The position numbers were made by a program, and so were the translations under genes. Source: Acetofilamentum sp. (GTDB lineage: Bacteria; Bacteroidota; Bacteroidia; Bacteroidales; JAFGUD01). Taken from it: a stretch of DNA of 7,537 nt. The number at the start of each line of letters is the position of its first letter. The stretch's first letter is position 1. The notes under the pieces are model-generated. The model had not been told where the DNA came from. It made no database searches and worked only from the letters and a program-made list of their open reading frames with translations. Location of the stretch: contig DYKL01000165.1 of assembly GCA_020722645.1 (NCBI GenBank), positions 1 to 7,537 on the forward strand. The letters are read 5' to 3'. Shown in pieces: positions 1 through 7,261 of this stretch.

Positions 1-69
1 GAAATCCCTAATATTTTTTAACATGATTATTAACTTTTCAATTCAATTTAGGATACAAAAATTCTTTTG

Positions 70-3000
70 TTATTTCAAAGTGTCTGAAATTGACTTTATC
101 GTATCTTTAGCGAAAATATTATCAAAATCTTTTTTGAATAAAATCCCAATGCCTTGTGTGTATGGACCTTTTTCATATTCGTTTCTGTTTGTTTTGTTAT
201 AAGCTTTAAGTAAAAGGTTTCCTTTTTTGTTCAGTTTAACATCAACTTCAAAATCACCGATAAAATTACTTTGTGTTTCAGGATTATTCCCTCCAACTCC
301 AACATCGGAATTAATACTTACCCTGTCGTTAAGAATAGGGATAGATACTTGCACATCAAACTGGTCGCTTGTTTGTTCGTTTCCAGTTTCGTAGTTTACA
401 TCAAAATCAATGTCAGAGCTTAAATTTCCAAGTAAAGAATTCAGTTGATTAGAAATTAAATCGCCTGCATTAAAAGCTTCCGAAGCAACAGATGGGTCAG
501 GGTTAAAGGTTAATCCTGGCAATGGCTGAAAACGCCCGAAAATCAACAGAGATAAAAACTGTTTGTTGATGTTTGCGTCGTCAAGAGTTTTTAATTGTCC
601 GGAAATTCTTTGGTCAGCTTTCGGTAAATCGACTTTAAATCTGATTTCAGGATTTAAAATAGGTCCATAAAGATTTATGTAACAATCAGCCTGAGTTTTT
701 TGTTCAAGATAATTTTCATCTAATAATAAATGATACAAATTGACATTTTTGATTGAATATAGCGTTGAAATATCAATAATTCCTTCGGTGGGTTCGCCAT
801 TAAAAACTATTGAACTACCTTTAACAATTTCAAATTTTCTGGTTAAGATATTTTCCAGCACAAAATTGTAAACACCTCTTGTTATACTTATTTTACCGAA
901 AAGTACAATATCCCCCAGCGAAGTCTGTTTTACTTTTACATTTCCTTCACCTTGAATTTCAAGAGCTTCACCTGTGAGTTCATCGAAAATAATTTTGAAT
1001 TGTGCATCGGGTTTTAAATTAATATTTATGTCAATATCAATGTTAGATGATAATTTGTCTTCTTCATCATCATCAAAAACAGTGTCGGCAGGGGATACAA
1101 AGGTTACAATTGCAGTTTTGTTCGAGACCTCTTCGGGTCTGTCTAAGAGCAAAGTAAAATCTGTATTTTTTTCAGTTGCAACATCAGCTGTAAAAAGTAA
1201 ATTTTCAAGATAACCTTTGACTGAAAAATTACCCGAAGCAATAATCTTACCGTAGTATTTACTTTTGTTTGTCCTTGGTAAATCAACAAAGGCAATTGTA
1301 TCGGCTCTGAAATACATATCAATGTATGGGTCGTTAAAATCTTTGTGTTTAACAGTACCATACAACATAGCATCTCCGACAAGTTTTGGACCTACCAGAA
1401 TAGTTGTGTCCAAAATTATCAAATTATTGCTGAGTTTAATATTCATACCACCGTTAATTGAGTAATTAACTCCGGTTTCAGGTATTAAAAAAGCTCCAAA
1501 CAGGTTTATGTCGCCCAGAATGTTATAGAAGAGCATATCACCTTTAATTCTGAATTTTCCTTTTAAATTAGAGTTTTTGGAGAATTTAACATAATCATCT
1601 ATGTAAGGAGCTAATGCTCTCATTTTCAGGTTATCAATTTCAAAACTAAAGTCAAAAGATTGAGATTCTATAAAGTAATCTCCTTCAACGTAAAGTGTTC
1701 TGTATATTTTGACAACTTTTTTTTCTTTTCCTTCAATTTGTTCAGTAACTTCTTCAATTCTCTGAACAGTAATTTCGTTATGGAGCAATTTTTGTTTGTC
1801 AACCCATTTGAGACTTTGCTCAACATCACCAAGAGCGACATCATTTATAGCAAAACGATCTATATGGCTTGTCATAACTATTTTCGGAGTGTCCATTAAA
1901 CCGACAGCCATAAAATTGCTCATCATATAACCTTCAAGTTTGATATTCGGCAAAATCGGATTTAGTTGTGTTAAATCGAATTTCTGCATACCTACGATTA
2001 GAGTATCTTCTTTATTATCAGATATTTTGCCGTATAGTCCTACGTATTGTTTGACATTGCTCCCTTCTTTCAGGTAGCTCCATAATGTGGTTTTATTTAT
2101 AAGAATTCCGGTTGAGTCATAGTTTATACTATCTGAGTAGAAAACCCACATCTTGTCGTTAACAAAAAAAGTATCTTGTGGCACAATAATTTTAACAAGG
2201 ACATTCTGTAAAGAATCTTTCCTGAAAAATACATTTGCATTTATATTACCGGAGTTTCTTTTTTGAGATTCGTTTGACCAATTTATATTTGTCGATGCAG
2301 TGTCGTTTTTTGCAACAAATGAAAATTTGAAGTTTTCAAATCGCATATCAGATAATCCTATCGAATCGCAATCTATTGTTGTTGTAAGATTATTGGTGTC
2401 TCCTCTGAGTAAAAGTTTAAAATTTATGAGATTTGTACCGGATAAAATAACTGAGTCTGTGGATATTCCAAATTCGTATTTTTTTTGAACAGTATTAACA
2501 AAACCGCTGAGAAAAGAATTTTGAGCCAAGTTTAAATCGGGATAAAATATATCTGTAACAAGGCTAATGTCTTTAAAAACAATGTTAAATTTAAAATCGT
2601 TACTAACAATTTTCTCGGTTTTAAAAATATCAACAACTGAATCTGACGAAGTAGATGGAAAGTAATAAGAAGAAATATTTTCAAAAAAATATGATAAGTT
2701 ATCAAAATCAAAAGTTCCTATTGCATAAGCATCAATAATGTCAGTGTTGAGAATATAGTTTTTTACGAAATTATCAGATGCCTTCTTTGTGTTCGTAGCA
2801 ATCAGTGAAAACTCGTTTATTGTAAGTTGTTGTAAGTTTTTAATCAGATTTATTTTTTCAGTAAGAAAAACCTGACCTTGCAGTTCTTCAATATCTTGTC
2901 CTTTGAATTCTGCTGAAATACCAAAAGACAAAGCAGCATAAGGGTCATCTTTAATTATGTTTAATTGATACAATTTAGCAGTGTCAACATTTATTTTAAC

Positions 3001-4566
3001 TTTGCTTGTTTTATCATTATCTGTCAAATAAACCTCCCCGTTCAAGTTCATTACCAGATTAGAATCGCTGACAGTAACAAAACCTTTTGCCATTTTATTG
3101 TCAATATAAAAGTCTGAGTTGATATTTTTGTAATTATATCCGTTAAAGTAAAATTCAGAAACATCAAGTTTGTTTTTTGCTGAATACAAATCACCGTTTA
3201 AAGTAAGAAAAAAAGTATCTTTCAACGTAACTTTTCCGAATAATGGATCTTTCATAACACAGCCAAGGTCAAAAGACTGCAAATCAATCAAGCCTGATAT
3301 TTTATTACTGTTTTCAAAAGTTAAAACATCAAAATTTACTTCGGCAAATCCTGCAGACGTTGAAAAAAGACCATATAGATTAAAATCATTCATGTTACCT
3401 GTTATTCCGCCGGTATATTCAATTTTTTCAGGGATTTTTATATCTGAGGGCAATTCGAAAAAATGAGCATTATTGTCAAAAGGATTTTTCAGTGATGTTA
3501 AATCATACAGGTTAACAGAAAAAGAATTAACCGTAAATCTGAAAAAAGCGTTTTCTATGTCAGGTAAACCTATAATTTCAAAATCAGCATATAAAAAATT
3601 GTTGTTTTTGTATTTAAAAATGAGGTTTTCGGCGTAAAGGTTACCAAGATTACCTTCTGCTGTTATTCCGAACTTGAAACTTTCGTTGTAATTAATGAAT
3701 AAAGGAGAGAAGTATTGTAAATCGCTTAAAACAAATGTATTGTTGTCTCTTAAGCTTATTTCGGTTCTAATATTTTCAATATTTTCAGAAAAATCATCAG
3801 GTGAGTTGTAATAAAAATTAGCATAATCTAATGAAAAGCGTGATTTATTAAGCCTGAATCTTAATTTTTCGACTGATAAAAAAGAATTTGAATAATTTAT
3901 ATTGGCAGAAAAACTTTTTACTAAAAAACCTGATTTGTCAACAAAACCTAATTTTCTGATTTTCAGAGAAATAGAATCATCATTCATATAAAAATCGTCA
4001 ATTATAAGATTAAAGTTTTTAATCGCCAAAGTATCAAAATCAAATTCATACGGTAAAGTATCTTTTTCTTGAGTTGTGTATAAAATTGTTGATTTTTCGA
4101 TATTTATTTTCTTAATAACTATTTTTGTCGAATTTTCTGTTTGAGTTGTGTCGGATTCGGAATAAGGAATGTTGTCTATAAAAAAATCAAAGTTTGAATA
4201 TCCGGTTGAATCAATTCTGTACTCGGTTGAAAAATCGTAAATGTCAATTTTCCCTATTATTAATTCATTTTTTCTGAATTTGTACATCAAAGGTCTGACT
4301 TTTAACTTGTTGATATAAAACAATGTGTCAAGCTGGTAGTCTTCTATGTATAAATCTTTGATTAAAACATCAAAAGGTGCAAAAAAAGATATATGTCCTA
4401 TTGAAACATTAGTATTTAACTGTTCATTGATTATCTGAGTAGTTTTATCGACAATAAACCTCTGGACAGGTTTTATTTGAATTGCAAATAATACTATAAC
4501 AGGTAAAAAGATAATAAAAACGACGAAAACAATTAATATTTTTAAATATTTTTTGAGTTTAAACAT
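70..4566 (-). CDS. tamB: TamB-family translocation/assembly module protein (AsmA-like, DUF490 C-terminus)
   Basis: Large envelope protein of 1498 residues from the chosen start. Residues 1-8 are basic (MFKLKKYL) and residues ~9-28 form one hydrophobic segment, so it is anchored in the inner membrane with nearly all of the chain in the periplasm. The body is long and rich in beta strand, with AsmA/TamB-like patterns. The last ~450 residues look like the TamB/DUF490 domain: an acidic DDDEED patch near 1163-1170, then DELTGEALEIQGEGN, FLSLLIFGRFQPLPG near 1330 and the closing motifs LNDRVSINSDVGVGG and YTQGIG. Known family members bridge inner and outer membrane and help outer-membrane protein assembly and phospholipid transport, with TamA or another Omp85 protein; no such partner is encoded here. 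The frame stays open from a TTG at 4587, but the ATG at 4566 is preferred because that TTG lies inside the predicted -7 promoter element and the basic-then-hydrophobic start fits M4566. The family call is confident; the cargo is unknown. Confidence 0.9.
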   Translation of the reverse strand: MFKLKKYLKILIVFVVFIIFLPVIVLFAIQIKPVQRFIVDKTTQIINEQLNTNVSIGHISFFAPFDVLIKDLYIEDYQLDTLFYINKLKVRPLMYKFRKNELIIGKIDIYDFSTEYRIDSTGYSNFDFFIDNIPYSESDTTQTENSTKIVIKKINIEKSTILYTTQEKDTLPYEFDFDTLAIKNFNLIIDDFYMNDDSISLKIRKLGFVDKSGFLVKSFSANINYSNSFLSVEKLRFRLNKSRFSLDYANFYYNSPDDFSENIENIRTEISLRDNNTFVLSDLQYFSPLFINYNESFKFGITAEGNLGNLYAENLIFKYKNNNFLYADFEIIGLPDIENAFFRFTVNSFSVNLYDLTSLKNPFDNNAHFFELPSDIKIPEKIEYTGGITGNMNDFNLYGLFSTSAGFAEVNFDVLTFENSNKISGLIDLQSFDLGCVMKDPLFGKVTLKDTFFLTLNGDLYSAKNKLDVSEFYFNGYNYKNINSDFYIDNKMAKGFVTVSDSNLVMNLNGEVYLTDNDKTSKVKINVDTAKLYQLNIIKDDPYAALSFGISAEFKGQDIEELQGQVFLTEKINLIKNLQQLTINEFSLIATNTKKASDNFVKNYILNTDIIDAYAIGTFDFDNLSYFFENISSYYFPSTSSDSVVDIFKTEKIVSNDFKFNIVFKDISLVTDIFYPDLNLAQNSFLSGFVNTVQKKYEFGISTDSVILSGTNLINFKLLLRGDTNNLTTTIDCDSIGLSDMRFENFKFSFVAKNDTASTNINWSNESQKRNSGNINANVFFRKDSLQNVLVKIIVPQDTFFVNDKMWVFYSDSINYDSTGILINKTTLWSYLKEGSNVKQYVGLYGKISDNKEDTLIVGMQKFDLTQLNPILPNIKLEGYMMSNFMAVGLMDTPKIVMTSHIDRFAINDVALGDVEQSLKWVDKQKLLHNEITVQRIEEVTEQIEGKEKKVVKIYRTLYVEGDYFIESQSFDFSFEIDNLKMRALAPYIDDYVKFSKNSNLKGKFRIKGDMLFYNILGDINLFGAFLIPETGVNYSINGGMNIKLSNNLIILDTTILVGPKLVGDAMLYGTVKHKDFNDPYIDMYFRADTIAFVDLPRTNKSKYYGKIIASGNFSVKGYLENLLFTADVATEKNTDFTLLLDRPEEVSNKTAIVTFVSPADTVFDDDEEDKLSSNIDIDININLKPDAQFKIIFDELTGEALEIQGEGNVKVKQTSLGDIVLFGKISITRGVYNFVLENILTRKFEIVKGSSIVFNGEPTEGIIDISTLYSIKNVNLYHLLLDENYLEQKTQADCYINLYGPILNPEIRFKVDLPKADQRISGQLKTLDDANINKQFLSLLIFGRFQPLPGLTFNPDPSVASEAFNAGDLISNQLNSLLGNLSSDIDFDVNYETGNEQTSDQFDVQVSIPILNDRVSINSDVGVGGNNPETQSNFIGDFEVDVKLNKKGNLLLKAYNKTNRNEYEKGPYTQGIGILFKKDFDNIFAKDTIKSISDTLK

Positions 4567-4584
4567 TCTATACAAATCAAAACA

Positions 4585-4592
4585 CAAAAATA
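4585..4592 (-). promoter_or_regulatory. Candidate -7 promoter element for tamB (TATTTTTG)
   Basis: Read on the minus strand, these bases are TATTTTTG, an exact match to the Bacteroidota -7 consensus TAnnTTTG. The motif ends 18 bases before the ATG at 4566, which gives a leader of only about ten bases. I see no convincing -33 TTG/TTTG box at the usual distance; the upstream stretch is almost pure A/T. The match is exact, but the motif is short and the region AT-rich, so chance is possible. Confidence 0.45.
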
Positions 4593-4656
4593 CACTTTTT
4601 TAATTTATAACTTTTAGCTTTTTAAATTATTTACATAATTATCAATATACAAAAAA

Positions 4657-4746
4657 TTAATTTTCAAAATATTTCATTTTTATTGAATTGATTTACAATA
4701 AATTATAATGAAAAATCAAATGAGTTGGCATTTTAATTTTCAAAAT
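4657..4746. repeat. Pair of perfect 14-base direct repeats in the divergent intergenic region
   Basis: TTAATTTTCAAAAT occurs at 4657-4670 and again, identical and in the same orientation, at 4733-4746, 76 bases apart start to start. Each copy contains ATTTTCAAAAT, a near-palindrome with five-base arms around a central C. The second copy sits just upstream of the candidate -7 element at 4760, about where a -33 box or an operator would lie. The first copy is ~65 bases upstream of the tamB -7 element. This may be a regulator-binding pair, but low-complexity A/T sequence can also produce such repeats. Confidence 0.35.
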
Positions 4747-4759
4747 CAAAAATGTTTTT

Positions 4760-4767
4760 TACTTTTG
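4760..4767 (+). promoter_or_regulatory. Candidate -7 promoter element for the acyl-CoA dehydrogenase operon (TACTTTTG)
   Basis: TACTTTTG matches the Bacteroidota -7 consensus TAnnTTTG exactly and ends 27 bases before the ATG at 4795, which leaves an A-rich leader of about 20 bases. The TTGGCA at 4725-4730 looks like a -33 core but is about ten bases too far upstream. The stretch at the normal spacing is occupied by the second copy of the 14-base repeat. Confidence 0.45.
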
Positions 4768-4794
4768 TTAAAAAAAACGATAAAACCAGAATAA

Positions 4795-6585
4795 ATGGAA
4801 GCAAAAGCACTACAAGGCGGCGAATTTTTATGCCGTAAAACAAATTCAAACGATGTTTTTATACCCGAAGAATTTTCGGAAGAGCAATTAATGATAGCTC
4901 AAACCTGCAATGATTTTCTAAATGCAGAAGTTATTCAAAATGTTAATAGGTTAGATGAACACGAAGAAGGTTTAATGCCACAAATATTGAAAAAAGCAGG
5001 TGAAATGGGGCTTTTAGGAGTTTCGATACCCGAAGAATACGGTGGATTTGGACAAAATTTTGTAACATCAATGCTTGCAAGCGATGTAATGGGAGCCGGT
5101 AATGCTTTTTCAGTTGCATTTTCAGCTCATAGCGGAATTGGTTCGTTACCTATTCTTTATTATGGTAATGAAGAGCAAAAACAAAAATATCTGCCTCGAT
5201 TGGCATCGGGTGAATTGTTGGGAGCATATTGCCTGACAGAGCCGGGAGCCGGTTCTGACGCTAACTCCGGAACTACAAAAGCAGTTCTTTCAGAAGACGG
5301 AAAACATTGGATTATTAACGGGCAGAAAATGTGGATTACAAACGGAGGTTTTGCTGATGTTTACACAGTTTTTGCCAAAATTGACAATGACAGAGTTTTA
5401 AGTGCGTTTATTGTTGAAAGAGGATTTGAAGGTATCAGTTTCGGGGCAGAAGAACATAAAATGGGAATAAAAGGTTCTTCGACAGTTCAGGTTTTTTTCA
5501 ACGACTGTAAAGTACCTGTCGAAAATCAACTTGGAAAAAGAGGAGAAGGTTTCAGAATAGCTTTGAATATTCTTAATTTAGGTCGTATAAAACTTGGTGC
5601 CAATGTTATCGGTGCATCAAAAAGAGCTATTACAGTTTCTGTAATGTATGCAAATGAAAGAAAACAATTCCGTTCATTGATTTCTTCATTCCCTGCAATC
5701 AAATTTAAACTTGCCGAACAAGTTATAAGAGTATTTGCAAACGAAACAACAGTATACAGAATCAGCAAAAATATCGAAGATGCAGTAGAAATGTATATTT
5801 CACAAGGATTAGACAAAGGAGTTGCAAATGTTGATGCACAAAGAGATTTCGCTATTGAAGCGGCTCTGATAAAGGTGTACGGCTCAGAAATGTTAGACTT
5901 TGTTGTTGATGAAGGTGTTCAGATTCACGGTGGAATGGGATTTTCTGCCGAAACCGAAATTGAAACAATGTACCGCGATTCTCGTATTAACAGAATTTTT
6001 GAAGGTACAAACGAAATAAACAGAATGGTTGTTTCTGATACAATGATTAAAAAAGGTATGAAAAAAGCAATAGATTTGTTGCCCGAAGCTGAAAAAGTCT
6101 GGGCTGAAATCGAAAATCTGCAAGAAACACCTACTTTTAGCGACGACTATCATACAAGAAATCAACAGTATATCGAAAATTTCAAAAAGGCAACTTTGCT
6201 TATTACCAAACTTTCTATTGAAAAATTAGGCAAAAAAATCGAAACCGAACAGGAAATACTTTTCAATCTTGCTGATATGATGATGCAGTTGTATGTTGTT
6301 GAATCAAATCAACTTAGAGTAGAAAAAATGGATAAAGTTATTAAAAAACACGACATTGATTTATATAAAGATATACTTGATGTTTTAATGTACGAAAGTT
6401 CTCAGATTATCTACAAAGCAGGTTTAGATGCGATATTTTCAATTACAGAAGAATCCGAACAATCCAAATTTGTTAAAGCTTTATTACATTATACAAAAGT
6501 AAAACCTGTTAATTATATTAATGCTCGTAGAAATATTGCAAATAAATTAATCGAAGAAAACAGATATTGTTTTAGTAATTATTAA
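4795..6585 (+). CDS. Acyl-CoA dehydrogenase, long form (VLCAD/ACAD9-like architecture)
   Basis: FAD-dependent enzyme of 596 residues that introduces the alpha,beta double bond into acyl-CoA thioesters and passes electrons to electron-transfer flavoprotein; expected in the cytoplasm. Visible parts: a short N-terminal extension (1-27); helical N-domain ~28-140 with GLLGVSIPEEYGG; beta domain with FAD/substrate motifs YCLTEPGAGSDANS (145-158), KMWITNGG (178-185) and MGIKGSS (223-229); C-terminal helical domain with VQIHGGMGFSAE (375-386) and IFEGTNEINRM. Glu403 of FEGTNEI aligns with the usual catalytic base. Residues ~440-596 are an additional helical domain, as in VLCAD/ACAD9, which explains the length above the ~380 of short-form enzymes. 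The usual QFG after ANERK reads QFRSLIS here. Chain-length preference cannot be read from sequence; long chain is an inference. The start is preceded by an A-rich leader and fits family N-termini. No etfAB is present in the window. Confidence 0.93.
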   Translation: MEAKALQGGEFLCRKTNSNDVFIPEEFSEEQLMIAQTCNDFLNAEVIQNVNRLDEHEEGLMPQILKKAGEMGLLGVSIPEEYGGFGQNFVTSMLASDVMGAGNAFSVAFSAHSGIGSLPILYYGNEEQKQKYLPRLASGELLGAYCLTEPGAGSDANSGTTKAVLSEDGKHWIINGQKMWITNGGFADVYTVFAKIDNDRVLSAFIVERGFEGISFGAEEHKMGIKGSSTVQVFFNDCKVPVENQLGKRGEGFRIALNILNLGRIKLGANVIGASKRAITVSVMYANERKQFRSLISSFPAIKFKLAEQVIRVFANETTVYRISKNIEDAVEMYISQGLDKGVANVDAQRDFAIEAALIKVYGSEMLDFVVDEGVQIHGGMGFSAETEIETMYRDSRINRIFEGTNEINRMVVSDTMIKKGMKKAIDLLPEAEKVWAEIENLQETPTFSDDYHTRNQQYIENFKKATLLITKLSIEKLGKKIETEQEILFNLADMMMQLYVVESNQLRVEKMDKVIKKHDIDLYKDILDVLMYESSQIIYKAGLDAIFSITEESEQSKFVKALLHYTKVKPVNYINARRNIANKLIEENRYCFSNY

Positions 6586-6597
6586 AAAAATATTAAA

Positions 6598-7185
6598 ATG
6601 AAAAGAATTAAATATTTATTATTATTAGCTGTTGTAGTTTTCTCTTTATCTTCTTGCAAAGAAAAAAAAGAAGATAATACAAAAGATGAAATAAAAACTG
6701 GGACTGATAAAATTGAAAACACAAATCCGAGCGATGGTAAATATTATTCGGAAGAATATCGTTTCAAAGTTAAATTTGCAGGAAACCCTGATGTTGAGCC
6801 GGAACAGGAAGTTGCAAAGGGTTTTTACGTCAAAACTTTTATGTATGATGGCGGTGATAATGGAGATATGGTCGTTGCCGGAAGAATGGACGATTTATAT
6901 GCTGAATTATTTGAAGGCAGTGAAGAAGAATTGGCTGTCAGCATAAGAGATGCAACATTGGAAAATTTGAATGCCGGATTAGATAAAGAAGAAAATGTTA
7001 CAATAAATGGTTATCCTGCAAGCTATTACGAAGCAAGCGGTAATTTTGAAGGTGTAGATTTCAATGTTAAAGGTGCAAATATTATTAAAGACAAGTTTAT
7101 CTATATTATTATTTGTTTCAGCAAATCTGTACCTGTTGAAAATAAACAGTACAATGACTTTGTAAATAGTTTTGAAATGCTTTGA
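6598..7185 (+). CDS. Small lipoprotein with possible PsbP/Mog1-like domain, function unknown
   Basis: 195-residue protein with a textbook lipoprotein signal: MKRIKY, hydrophobic LLLLAVVVF, then the lipobox LSSC with the lipidated cysteine at position 20. After the cysteine comes KEKKEDNTKDE, a charged, partly acidic tether that could act as a surface-export signal as known in Bacteroidota, though it is not a clean match. Residues ~49-195 form one compact alpha/beta domain. YRFKVKFAGNP (54-64), the INGYPASYYEASG hairpin (136-148), a hydrophobic strand KFIYIIICF and the ending FVNSFEML follow the pattern of PsbP-like (Mog1/PsbP/DUF1795-type) domains; that is a pattern judgement, not a search result. 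It begins 12 bases after the dehydrogenase stop with an A-rich leader and no promoter of its own, so it is probably co-transcribed. A stem-loop follows its stop. No catalytic residues are recognisable. Confidence 0.85.
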   Translation: MKRIKYLLLLAVVVFSLSSCKEKKEDNTKDEIKTGTDKIENTNPSDGKYYSEEYRFKVKFAGNPDVEPEQEVAKGFYVKTFMYDGGDNGDMVVAGRMDDLYAELFEGSEEELAVSIRDATLENLNAGLDKEENVTINGYPASYYEASGNFEGVDFNVKGANIIKDKFIYIIICFSKSVPVENKQYNDFVNSFEML

Positions 7186-7194
7186 TTTGTTAAA

Positions 7195-7252
7195 TGTCTG
7201 ATAATCAATGCTTTTTTTTGTTAACAATTGCTGATTATCAGGCAGTTTTTTT
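7195..7252 (+). terminator. Probable intrinsic terminator of the dehydrogenase-lipoprotein operon
   Basis: Nine bases after the lipoprotein stop, TGTCTGATAATCA (7195-7207) pairs with TGATTATCAGGCA (7232-7244). This gives a 13-base stem with a single G-T wobble. It is followed, after one G, by seven T (7246-7252). The 24-base loop is unusually long and itself contains eight T (7212-7219). The stem contains few G-C pairs, so efficiency is uncertain, but position and T-run fit termination. Confidence 0.7.
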
Positions 7253-7261
7253 CTTGTTTAC
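7198..7261 (+). repeat. Imperfect tandem direct repeat overlapping the terminator
   Basis: The segment CTGATAATCAATGC + T8 + GTTAAC (7198-7225) is echoed by CTGATTATCAGGCAG + T7 + CTTGTTTAC (7231-7261). Because CTGATAATCA is nearly self-complementary, the two units read both as a direct repeat and as the arms of the terminator hairpin. A local duplication could have created the terminator; convergence in AT-rich sequence is the alternative. Confidence 0.4.

Noticed and set aside
55..70. Small inverted repeat ACAAAA-attc-TTTTGT at the tamB stop codon as a terminator
   Set aside because: The stem is only six bases, has a single G-C pair, overlaps the stop codon and is not followed by a clear T-run on the minus strand.
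974..1213. Serine-rich plus-strand open frame of 79 codons
   Set aside because: It lies entirely antisense to the TamB C-terminal coding region; the serine run is the complement of the acidic Asp/Glu patch, so it is a shadow frame.
3170..3466. Plus-strand open frame of 98 codons
   Set aside because: Antisense to tamB, with no leader, no promoter motif and no recognisable domain; tamB is intact across it.
4721..4730. TTGGCA as the -33 box of the dehydrogenase promoter
   Set aside because: It is 35 bases from the -7 element, about ten more than the normal spacing.
5526..5816. Minus-strand open frame of 96 codons inside the dehydrogenase
   Set aside because: It is the complement of well-conserved dehydrogenase helical-domain codons and has no features of its own.
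6979..7227. Minus-strand open frame of 82 codons across the lipoprotein 3' end and the terminator
   Set aside because: It runs antisense to the lipoprotein and through the terminator stem, with low-complexity Phe/Ile/Asn content; no evidence it is a gene.
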